Assembly: GCA_050185195.1 (NCBI GenBank)
Contig: JBFWZQ010000011.1
Coordinates: forward strand, 1-64,000
Reading direction: 5' to 3'
Length of the DNA stretch: 64,000 nt
DNA from: CADEFQ01 sp050185195
GTDB lineage: Bacteria > Pseudomonadota > Gammaproteobacteria > Steroidobacterales > Steroidobacteraceae
Positions 50,153-58,197 of this stretch are shown piece by piece; position 1 is the stretch's first letter; the number at the start of each line of letters is the position of its first letter. The notes beneath the pieces were generated by a model, which was not told the DNA's origin, ran no database searches, and saw only the letters and a list, made by a program, of their open reading frames with translations. Position numbers and translations under genes: made by a program.

Positions 50153-50809
50153 TCACTCGCGTTCAAGCTGGAACCGCGTTCCCCGGAAGTCCAGGACGAC
50201 GCCGGTCGGCGTGATTGCCTCGACGCGTACGCCCTCGCGCGTGGCATCGCCTTCGCGCAGCCGCTGCATGTTCACGAGCACGAAGCGGTCGGCCGCGCGG
50301 GTCGCATAGACGTGCAGGTCGAGGTGCAACGTCGGTAGCTGGCTCGTGACGGACGCGGGCAACTGTTCCAGCGTCGGTGCGATGCTGCGATCGACCTGCA
50401 CCTCGGCGGCGTCGCGCGGCGCCTGCGTGCTGCCCGCCGGCAGCGCGGGCTCGAGATCGGCCGGGTTCGTCGTTTCGCTCGCCGGGAGCGCCGGCGCGCC
50501 CGAACGCTGCGGCGGAAGCACGGGCGCCGGCCGGGGTGCCGGTGCCCGCAGGGTTGCGGTGGCGGTCGGCAGGGCCGCGCCGGTCGCCGCGGGCGGCGGC
50601 GGAAGCGGCGTCGCGGCGGGTGCGGGGGAGCGTGTGAGGAACCAGCCGAGCGCCACGAGATTCACGAGCAGCAGGGCGCCGAGCACGAACGCCCAGCCTG
50701 GCAAACGGCCGGCGCGCGGCCGGGCGCTGCGGATCTCGAACAGGGCCGGGCCCGCCTGGCGTTGCCGTTCGCTGTCGGATTTCTTCAGCGCGTCGAGGAT
50801 GAACGACAT
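50153..50809 (-). CDS. gspB: general secretion pathway protein B-like (GspB)
   Basis: A 218-residue bitopic inner-membrane protein: MSFILDALKKSDSERQRQ at the N-terminus (the GspB signature), a transmembrane helix (about 38-58), a long Pro/Ala linker and a C-terminal periplasmic domain (YATRAADRFVLVNMQRLREG). GspB works with GspA in assembly of the type II secretion outer-membrane secretin. It follows the GspA-like gene with 3 nt between them. Other gsp genes are not in the window. Confidence 0.88.
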   Translation of the reverse strand: MSFILDALKKSDSERQRQAGPALFEIRSARPRAGRLPGWAFVLGALLLVNLVALGWFLTRSPAPAATPLPPPPAATGAALPTATATLRAPAPRPAPVLPPQRSGAPALPASETTNPADLEPALPAGSTQAPRDAAEVQVDRSIAPTLEQLPASVTSQLPTLHLDLHVYATRAADRFVLVNMQRLREGDATREGVRVEAITPTGVVLDFRGTRFQLERE

Positions 50810-50812
50810 CGT

Positions 50813-52459
50813 TCAGCTCCCTTGTGCGGTCGCGACGAGGATCGGCGTGCCGGCCGCCGGCGCGGCGGTGTCCAGCGCGAACTGCGTCTGCACGCCGGCG
50901 ATGCCGTCGACATCGAGGCGACGCTCGCGCTGGAAATCCTCGACGAGCTGCACGAGCGACGCATCGTACCGGTCGCCCGGGGCACTGCTGTCGGGGGTCC
51001 CCGCGAGGCGCTCGAGGTGACGGCGCAACCGCAGTACGTCTTCGCCCACCATGCCCGGCGTCAGCGCCTTCACCGGCATTCCGATGGGCTTCCAGAGCAG
51101 CACGAAATCGCCGAACCAGTAGCGCGCGAGGTCCGCGATGCGCACGGTGTGCTCCGTGCCGCCGATGTCGAGGCGAGCGTCGTCGTCGTCGAGCGCGACC
51201 AGCACCACCTGGTGCGTGCCGCCGCGATCGTCGCCGAGCGTCAGCTTGGCCGGGCGGTTGTAGAGGCGCAGCTGCGCAAACGAGCCGCGCTGCGCAACGC
51301 ATTGCAGGCCGGCCTGTGCAGCCTGGGCGCAGCCGTCACCGGCGCCGGCCGCGAATGGGGCGCTCCAGCGCGCAAGCAGGGCCGAGAAAGCCGCGTCTTC
51401 GGTAGTCGCGGCGCTTTCCTGCGACAGGAGCGTGGCCAGCGATGGGGGCGCAACGGCCGCGGGCGTGGGTGCCACGTCCGGCGCCACCGGGCTCGCCACG
51501 ATCGGCGCGGCCGCTGCTTGTGCTGCACCGGCCGGGGCCCGCGCATCGCGCTGGAACACGCCCGACTGCCACAGCGCGAGGCCGGCGAGCGCGGCCACCG
51601 CCGCGCCGCCGAGGCCCGCTGCCCACGGCAGCCAGCGTGGCGTGATGCGCCGGTCGAACACTTCCCCCGCGGAACCGCGGATGATCGCCGCGGTGACGCG
51701 GTGGCGATCCTGCGTGTACGCACCGAGCAGCGCGCGATCCGCGATCACGTTGACGAGCCGCGGCGTGCCGCCCGACTGGCGGTACAGCTCGGCGAGCGCG
51801 CCGTTCGACAGGATGTCGGTCGTGGCCCCGGCGACGCGCAGGCGGTGTCGCACGTAGGCGGCTGTCTCCGCGGCGGACAGCGGATCGAGGTGATAGCGCC
51901 CGGTGATGCGCTGCGCGAGCTGGCGCAGTTCGGGGCGGGCGAGCATCTCGCGCAGTTCCGGCTGGCCGATCAGGATGATCTGCAGCAGCTTCTGCGTGGG
52001 CGTCTCAAGGTTCGTGAGCAGCCGCACCTGCTCGAGCACCGCGGGATCGAGGTTCTGCGCCTCGTCGACGAGCAGCACGACGCGCCGCCCGTCGGCATGC
52101 GCGCGCAGCAGGTAGTGGTTCAGGATGTCGACGAGGTCCTTCAGGCTCGCGACCGCGCGATCGGGCAGCCCGATGCCGAGTTCCTCGCAGATCGTCAGCA
52201 TGAACTCGGGGGCGGTCATGCGCGGATTGAGGATCAGCGCGACCTCGGCGTTCTTCGGGATCTGGCCGAGGAGCGAGCGCACGATCGTCGTCTTGCCGGT
52301 GCCCACCTCGCCAGTGAGCTGCACGAAGCCGCCCGCTTCGCTGACGCCGTACAGCAGGTGCGCCAGCGCTTCCGCGTGGCGCTCGCTCAGGTAGAGGTAG
52401 CGCGGATCGGGCGTGATCGAGAAGGGTTTCTCGGCCAGCCCGAAGAACGACAGGTACAT
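50813..52459 (-). CDS. gspA: ExeA/GspA-like AAA ATPase with peptidoglycan-binding domain
   Basis: A 548-residue protein: YLSFFGLAEKPFSITPDPRY at the N-terminus, Walker A GEVGTGKT (50-57) and Walker B VVLLVDEAQNL. A transmembrane segment lies near 277-298. The periplasmic part ends in a peptidoglycan-binding repeat (about 470-540, with LEDFQRER-like VEDFQRERRLDVDGIAG). This is the ExeA layout. ExeA and GspB reorganise peptidoglycan so that the T2SS secretin can assemble. MSHA-type relatives also exist. Confidence 0.9.
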   Translation of the reverse strand: MYLSFFGLAEKPFSITPDPRYLYLSERHAEALAHLLYGVSEAGGFVQLTGEVGTGKTTIVRSLLGQIPKNAEVALILNPRMTAPEFMLTICEELGIGLPDRAVASLKDLVDILNHYLLRAHADGRRVVLLVDEAQNLDPAVLEQVRLLTNLETPTQKLLQIILIGQPELREMLARPELRQLAQRITGRYHLDPLSAAETAAYVRHRLRVAGATTDILSNGALAELYRQSGGTPRLVNVIADRALLGAYTQDRHRVTAAIIRGSAGEVFDRRITPRWLPWAAGLGGAAVAALAGLALWQSGVFQRDARAPAGAAQAAAAPIVASPVAPDVAPTPAAVAPPSLATLLSQESAATTEDAAFSALLARWSAPFAAGAGDGCAQAAQAGLQCVAQRGSFAQLRLYNRPAKLTLGDDRGGTHQVVLVALDDDDARLDIGGTEHTVRIADLARYWFGDFVLLWKPIGMPVKALTPGMVGEDVLRLRRHLERLAGTPDSSAPGDRYDASLVQLVEDFQRERRLDVDGIAGVQTQFALDTAAPAAGTPILVATAQGS

Positions 52460-52481
52460 CGCGCGGGTCCTGTCGCCTGCG

Positions 52482-53660
52482 TCAGACGACTTCGAACAGC
52501 CCCGCCGCGCCCATGCCGCCGCCGACGCACATCGTCGTGACGACGTACTTCACGCCGCGGCGCTTGCCTTCGATCAGCGCGTGGCCGACGAGACGCGTGC
52601 CCGACACGCCGTACGGGTGGCCGACCGCGATCGCGCCGCCGTCGACGTTCAGCCGCTCGTCCGGAATGCCGAGCTTGTCGCGGCAGTAGAGCACCTGCAC
52701 CGCGAAGGCCTCGTTCAGTTCCCACAGGCCGATGTCGTCGATGGAGAGCCCCGTGCGCTCGAGCAGCCGCGGCACGGCGAACACCGGCCCGATGCCCATC
52801 TCGTCGGGCTCGCAACCCGCGATCGTGAAACCGCGGAAGATGCCGAGCGGCGTGATGCCGCGCCGCTCCGCGAGCTTCGCGTCCATCACGACGCAGGCCG
52901 CGGCGCCGTCCGAGAACTGGCTCGCGTTGCCCGCCGCGATGACGCCGCCGGGAATCGCGGGCCTGATCTTCGCCACGCCTTCGTAGGTGGTGTCGGGGCG
53001 AATGCCTTCGTCCTTCGCCACCGTGACTTCGCGCGTGCCCATCGCCTGCGTCTTCGGATCCGCCCAGGCCGCGCTCACGGTGATCGCGGCGATCTCGGCG
53101 TCGAAACGCCCCGCCGCCTGCGCGGCCGCCGCACGCTGCTGGCTGCGCGCGCCGTATTCGTCCTGCCGCTCCCGTGAAATGCCGTAGCGTTTCGCGACGT
53201 TTTCCGCCGTCGCGAGCATCGGCAGGTAGAGATCCGGCTTGTGCTCGCGCAGCCAGGGCTCCTGGATCATGTGGCGGTTGATCTCGTTCTGCACGCAGGA
53301 GATCGACTCGACGCCGCCGGCCACGACCACCGGCGTCTTCTCGAGCGTGACGCGCGCCGCCGCCATCGCGATGCTCTGCAGGCCGGACGAGCAGAAGCGG
53401 TTGATCGTGGTGCCGCCGGTCGTGACCGGGCAGCCGGCACGCAGCGCGGCCTGGCGCGCGACGTTGAGGCCGTCCGCGCCTTCCGGGTAGGCGCAGCCGA
53501 GCAGCACGTCCTCCACTTCGGCGGGATCGACGCCGGCGCGGGCGATCGCGTGCTGCACGACGTGGCCGGCGAGCGTCGCGCCGTGCGTGATGTTGAACGC
53601 CCCGCGCCAGGACTTCGTGAGCGGCGTGCGGGCGATGGAAGCGATGACGGCATCAGTCAT
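52482..53660 (-). CDS. acetyl-CoA C-acyltransferase (thiolase)
   Basis: A 392-residue degradative-type thiolase. The nucleophile Cys90 lies in NRFCSSGLQS. The C-terminal motifs GHPYGVSGTRLVGH (catalytic His) and MCVGGGMGAAG (second Cys) are intact. It would cleave 3-ketoacyl-CoA. It follows the FadB-like gene by 16 nt, forming a beta-oxidation operon. Confidence 0.96.
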   Translation of the reverse strand: MTDAVIASIARTPLTKSWRGAFNITHGATLAGHVVQHAIARAGVDPAEVEDVLLGCAYPEGADGLNVARQAALRAGCPVTTGGTTINRFCSSGLQSIAMAAARVTLEKTPVVVAGGVESISCVQNEINRHMIQEPWLREHKPDLYLPMLATAENVAKRYGISRERQDEYGARSQQRAAAAQAAGRFDAEIAAITVSAAWADPKTQAMGTREVTVAKDEGIRPDTTYEGVAKIRPAIPGGVIAAGNASQFSDGAAACVVMDAKLAERRGITPLGIFRGFTIAGCEPDEMGIGPVFAVPRLLERTGLSIDDIGLWELNEAFAVQVLYCRDKLGIPDERLNVDGGAIAVGHPYGVSGTRLVGHALIEGKRRGVKYVVTTMCVGGGMGAAGLFEVV

Positions 53661-53676
53661 GGTGTGTCCCCGAAAA

Positions 53677-55767
53677 TCAGCTGAAGGTCTTGCCCGCGGC
53701 CGCGAGCCTGGCGAGCGAGCGCGCCGGCTCCCAGGCCTGCGGGTCGCCGTGGCGGTTGCGCGCGAACTGCTTCATGCGCCGCACGACGACGTCGAGGCCG
53801 ACCGTGTCCGCATACAGCATCGGGCCGCCGCGATAGGCCGGGAAGCCGTAGCCGTTCAGGTACACCATGTCGATGTCGGACGCGCGCTGCGCGATGCCCT
53901 CCTCGAGGATCTTCGCGCCCTCGTTGACGAGCGCATAGACGATGCGATCGACGATCTCCGCGTCGCTCACCGCGCGACGCTTGACGCCGATCTCCTTCGA
54001 GTAATCGACGATCATCTGCTCGACGGCGGCGGAGGGGTGCGCGGTGCGATCGCCGGGCTTGTAGTCGTACCAGCCGGCCTGGGTCTTCTGGCCGAAGCGA
54101 CCCTGTTCGCACAGCCGGTCGGCGACGCGTGAATAGACCACCATCGGCTTTTCCACGTAGCGGCGCTTGCGGATGGCCCAGCTGATGTCGTTGCCGGCGA
54201 GGTCGCCGACGCGAAACGGGCCCATCGCGAAGCCGAATTTCTCCATCGCGGCGTCGACCTGCTTCGGCAGCGCGCCTTCCTCGAGCAGGAACAGCATCTG
54301 GCGACCGAGCTGCTCGAGCATCCGGTTGCCGATGAAGCCGTCGCAGACGCCGGAGACCACGGCGACCTTCTTCATCGCCTTGCCGAGTTTCATCACGGTG
54401 GCGAGCACGTCGGGCGCGGTCTTCGCGCCGCGCACCACCTCGAGCAGCCGCATGACGTTCGCGGGGCTGAAGAAATGGGTGCCGACCACGTCGCCCGGCC
54501 GCTGCGTGAACGCGGCGATCTGGTCGACGTCGAGCGTGGAGGTGTTGGTCGCGAGGATCGCGCCGGGCTTCATCACGGCGTCGAGCTTGCCGAAAACGGC
54601 CTGTTTGACCGCCATGTCCTCGAACACCGCTTCGATCACGATGTCCGCCTGCGCGATGGCCGCGTAGTCGAGCGCCGGCGTGATCAGCTTCATGCGGCCC
54701 TCGACGTCGGCTTCGGTCATGCGCCCCTTCCGGACCGCGCTGCCGTAATTGCCGCGGATCGTCGCGAGGCCCCGGTCGAGCGCTTCCTGCTTCATTTCGA
54801 GCAGCGTGACCGGGATGCCGGCGTTCACGAAGTTCATCGTGATGCCGCCGCCCATGGTGCCGGCGCCGATCACGGCCGCCTGCGCGATCGGCCGGGTCGG
54901 CGTCGAATCCGGCACGTCGGCGACCTTGGCGGCCGCGCGCTCGCCGAAGAAGATGTGGCGCAGCGCCTTCGACTCGGGCGACAGCAGCAGCTCGTGGAAA
55001 AAGCGCCGCTCGGTGGCGAAGCCTTCATCGAAGGGCAGGCTGGCCGCCGCGGCCACGGCTTCCACGCACTTGCCCGGCGCGGGATAGGGGCCCGCGACGC
55101 TGCCCACGGTATTGCGCGCGAACATCAGGAAACCTTCGGGATTCGGATGCTGCACCTTCGCGTCGCGCACCCGGCGCGGCGGCCGCTTTTCCTTCACCAG
55201 CCGTTCGGCATAGGCCACGGCAGCCCCGACCAGGTCGCCCTCGACGATCTCGTCGAAGAGTGGCGTGCCGGCGAGTTTCTGCGCGGGCACGATGCTGCCC
55301 GAGACGATCATGTTGAGCGCGGCCTCGAGGCCGAGCGCGCGCGGCAGGCGCTGCGTGCCGCCGGCGCCGGGCAGCAGGCCCAGCTTGACCTCGGGCAGCG
55401 CGACCTGCGCGTCGGGTTTCGCGATGCGGTAGTGGCAGCCGAGCGCGAGTTCGAGGCCGCCGCCCATGCAGGCGCCATGGATCGCCGCGACGACCGGCTT
55501 CGGGCTCGCCTCGTAGGCCGCGATCAGCGTGTGCAGCGTCGGCGGGGCGAGCGTCTTCGGGGTGTTGAACTCGCGGATGTCCGCGCCGGCGGAAAACCCG
55601 CTGCCGCTGCCCACCAGCACGATCGCCTTCACGCCCGGCGAGCCGAGTGCCTTGTCGAGCGACTTCAGCAGCGCCGCGCGCAGGGCGGCCCCCAGGCCGT
55701 TGACCGGCGGGCTCGCCATCGTGATCACGGCGACCTTGCCGCGCTTGTCGTAGTTCGTCACACCCAT
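53677..55767 (-). CDS. bifunctional enoyl-CoA hydratase / 3-hydroxyacyl-CoA dehydrogenase (FadB/FadJ-like)
   Basis: A 696-residue bifunctional enzyme of the peroxisomal-type order. The crotonase domain is at the N-terminus (GSGSGFSAGADIREF, HGACMGGGLELALGCHYR, LGLLPGAGGTQRLPRALG). The NAD-binding domain (AAVIGAGTMGGGITMNFVN) follows, with the C-terminal dehydrogenase domains. It catalyses the middle steps of beta-oxidation. ATG 55767 is preferred over the Met 24 bp upstream, since GAGGAG lies just before it. A minus-strand TATACT at 55810-55815 may be the -10 of this operon. Confidence 0.96.
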   Translation of the reverse strand: MGVTNYDKRGKVAVITMASPPVNGLGAALRAALLKSLDKALGSPGVKAIVLVGSGSGFSAGADIREFNTPKTLAPPTLHTLIAAYEASPKPVVAAIHGACMGGGLELALGCHYRIAKPDAQVALPEVKLGLLPGAGGTQRLPRALGLEAALNMIVSGSIVPAQKLAGTPLFDEIVEGDLVGAAVAYAERLVKEKRPPRRVRDAKVQHPNPEGFLMFARNTVGSVAGPYPAPGKCVEAVAAAASLPFDEGFATERRFFHELLLSPESKALRHIFFGERAAAKVADVPDSTPTRPIAQAAVIGAGTMGGGITMNFVNAGIPVTLLEMKQEALDRGLATIRGNYGSAVRKGRMTEADVEGRMKLITPALDYAAIAQADIVIEAVFEDMAVKQAVFGKLDAVMKPGAILATNTSTLDVDQIAAFTQRPGDVVGTHFFSPANVMRLLEVVRGAKTAPDVLATVMKLGKAMKKVAVVSGVCDGFIGNRMLEQLGRQMLFLLEEGALPKQVDAAMEKFGFAMGPFRVGDLAGNDISWAIRKRRYVEKPMVVYSRVADRLCEQGRFGQKTQAGWYDYKPGDRTAHPSAAVEQMIVDYSKEIGVKRRAVSDAEIVDRIVYALVNEGAKILEEGIAQRASDIDMVYLNGYGFPAYRGGPMLYADTVGLDVVVRRMKQFARNRHGDPQAWEPARSLARLAAAGKTFS

Positions 55768-55902
55768 GCGCCTGTGCTCCTCGCAATCCAACCCGGCCGG
55801 AAGCCGCCCAGTATATGCCCATGCCCAATTTTCATTTGCCGGATCCCGCGGTGGCTCCTACCCTACCAGTCCGATTGACCGGAGGCGTCGCGCCAGCGAA
55901 AC

Positions 55903-57048
55903 ATGGAGCCCGGATTCGCGCCAGGGGATGAGGCTTTCCGGGCTGAAGTGCGCGAATTCGTGCACGCCAGGTTGCCGCCGGGACTGCGCCACAAGGTGCT
56001 TGCCGGCGAGCCCCTCGGCAAGGCGGATTACCTCGCCTGGCATGCCATCCTCTTCGAGCGCGGCTGGATCGCGCCCAACTGGCCGCGCGCCTTCGGCGGC
56101 TGCGAGTGGAGCGCGGTGCGCCAGCACGTTTTCGAAGAGGAATGCGCGTTGGCCGGTGCGCCCGCGATCCTGCCCTTCGGCATCCGGATGGTCGCGCCGG
56201 TCCTCATGAAATTCGGCGATGCCGCCCAGCAGCAGCGCTTCCTGCCGCGCATCCTGTCGGGCGCGGACTGGTGGTGCCAGGGTTATTCCGAGCCGGGCGC
56301 CGGCTCCGATCTCGCCTCGCTGCGGATGCGCGCCGAACGACGCGGCGATCGGTATCTCGTCAACGGCCAGAAGACCTGGACGACGCTCGCGCAGTTCGCG
56401 GACTGGATTTTCTGCCTCGTGCGCACGGCGAGCGAGGGCCGGCCGCAGGAAGGCATCTCGTTCCTGCTGGTCGACATGAAGACACGGGGCGTCAGCGTGC
56501 GCCCGATCGTCATGCTCGATGGCGGGCACGAGATCAACGAGGTCTGGTTCGAGGACGTCGAAGTGCCCGTCGACAACCGGGTCGGCGAGGAAAACAAGGG
56601 CTGGACGTACGCGAAGTACCTGCTCGGCCACGAGCGCACCGGCAATGCCGGGGTCGGCCACTGCCGCCGCTGGCTAGGCGAGTTGAAGGCACTCGTGCAG
56701 CGCCAGCCCGGCAACGACGGCCGCCCGCTGGCCAAGGACGTCCGGTTCCGCGACCGGATCGCGCGGCTCGAGATCGACCTGATGGCGCTCGAGGTGATGA
56801 ACGTGCGGGTGCTCATGCTCGAGCAGCAGCGCCACGCGCCGGGCCCCGAGGCGTCGATGCTCAAGATCATGGGCAGCGAGCTGCAGCAGGCGCTCACCGA
56901 GGCGACGATGCGCGCGCTCGGCCACGAGGCCCTGCCTTGCCCGCAGCCCGCGACGGGCCGCTACTTCAATTTCCGGAAAGCGTCGATCTACGCAGGCTCG
57001 AACGAGATCCAGCGCAACATCATCGCACGCCATCTCCTCGGGCTCTGA
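55903..57048 (+). CDS. acyl-CoA dehydrogenase, first of an adjacent pair
   Basis: A 381-residue acyl-CoA dehydrogenase. WWCQGYSEPGAGSDLASLRM is the FAD/substrate region, and the C-terminal YAGSNEIQRNIIARHLLGL is typical. It is followed after 2 nt by a second, divergent acyl-CoA dehydrogenase. Such pairs form heteromeric enzymes in sterol and other bulky-substrate degradation. A beta-oxidation operon lies divergently upstream, and a TonB-dependent receptor follows downstream. Confidence 0.93.
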   Translation: MEPGFAPGDEAFRAEVREFVHARLPPGLRHKVLAGEPLGKADYLAWHAILFERGWIAPNWPRAFGGCEWSAVRQHVFEEECALAGAPAILPFGIRMVAPVLMKFGDAAQQQRFLPRILSGADWWCQGYSEPGAGSDLASLRMRAERRGDRYLVNGQKTWTTLAQFADWIFCLVRTASEGRPQEGISFLLVDMKTRGVSVRPIVMLDGGHEINEVWFEDVEVPVDNRVGEENKGWTYAKYLLGHERTGNAGVGHCRRWLGELKALVQRQPGNDGRPLAKDVRFRDRIARLEIDLMALEVMNVRVLMLEQQRHAPGPEASMLKIMGSELQQALTEATMRALGHEALPCPQPATGRYFNFRKASIYAGSNEIQRNIIARHLLGL

Positions 57049-57050
57049 CC

Positions 57051-58169
57051 GTGTTCGCTCTGACCGAGGAACAGCAACAGGTCCGCGACAGTCTGCGGCG
57101 GCTGCTCGCCGCCGACTACCCGTTCGAACGTCGCCGCGGGATCGCCGCGAGCGCACGCGGCTGGAGCGAGGAGACCTGGCGCGACCTGGCAGGGCTCGGC
57201 GTGCTTGCCCTCACGCTGCCCGAGGCGCACGGCGGACTCGGCGGCGGTGCGATGGACACGTTCGTCGTCATGGAAGAGGGTGGGCGGGCGCTACTGCTCG
57301 AGCCCTGGCTCGCGACCGTGGTGATGGGCGCGGGTCTCATCGCGCGCGCCGGGAGCGCGGCGCAGTGCGCGGTCCTCCTGCCCGCCGTCGGCGCCGGCGA
57401 TTGCCAGCTCGCCCTCGCGCACTACGAACCGGGTGCGCGGCATGCGCTCGATGCGGTGGCCTGCAAGGCGCGTCGTGACGGCACGGGCTGGGTGATCGAC
57501 GGCGCCAAGACATTCGTGCTGAACGGCGCGTGCGCGGATCCGCTCATCGTGTCGGCCCGCACGGGGCGCGGACTGTCGCTCTTCCTGGTGGACCGCGGCG
57601 CGCGCGGACTCACCTTGCGCGGCTACCCGATGTACGACGCACGCCACGCGGCGGACCTGCAGCTGGCGGGCGTGCGCGTCGACGCCGGCGCCCTGCTGGG
57701 CGAGGAGGGGGCGGCCGCGCCCCACGTCGCCGCGACGATCGACGCCGCGATCGCAGCATCGTGCGCCGATGCAGTCGGGGCAATGGACGCGCTGCTCGGG
57801 ATGACCGGCCAGTACCTCAAGACGCGCAAGCAGTTCGGCGTGCCGATCGGCAGCTTCCAGGTGCTGCAGCACCGGATGGCCGACATGCTGCTCGAAGCCG
57901 AGGCGGCGCGTTCGATGGCCCTGCTGGCCGCGCAGGGTGTCGAGCGGGCCGTGCCGGCGGAACGCAGCCGCATCGTGTCGGCTGCCAAGCTGCGGGTCGG
58001 CGAGGCCGCCCGGTTCGTCGGCCAGCAGGCCGTGCAGTTGCACGGCGGCATCGGGGTGACCGACGAACTCGCCGTCAGCCACTACTTCAAGCGCCTGACG
58101 ATGATCGAGCTCGCCTTCGGCGACACCGACTATCATCTCGACGCGTTCAGCCGCCAACTGTTCGACTGA
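57051..58169 (+). CDS. acyl-CoA dehydrogenase, second of an adjacent pair
   Basis: A 372-residue acyl-CoA dehydrogenase starting at GTG 57051, two bases after the first. It has LGVLALTLPEAHGGLGGGAM, TGQYLKTRKQFGVPIGSFQV and QAVQLHGGIGVTDELAVSHY. Sequence similarity to the first copy is low, as is usual in heteromeric pairs where one subunit has lost catalytic or FAD contacts. Which subunit is catalytic cannot be settled by eye. Confidence 0.92.
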   Translation: MFALTEEQQQVRDSLRRLLAADYPFERRRGIAASARGWSEETWRDLAGLGVLALTLPEAHGGLGGGAMDTFVVMEEGGRALLLEPWLATVVMGAGLIARAGSAAQCAVLLPAVGAGDCQLALAHYEPGARHALDAVACKARRDGTGWVIDGAKTFVLNGACADPLIVSARTGRGLSLFLVDRGARGLTLRGYPMYDARHAADLQLAGVRVDAGALLGEEGAAAPHVAATIDAAIAASCADAVGAMDALLGMTGQYLKTRKQFGVPIGSFQVLQHRMADMLLEAEAARSMALLAAQGVERAVPAERSRIVSAAKLRVGEAARFVGQQAVQLHGGIGVTDELAVSHYFKRLTMIELAFGDTDYHLDAFSRQLFD

Positions 58170-58197
58170 CCATCCACCGACCAAGGAGAGATTCGAG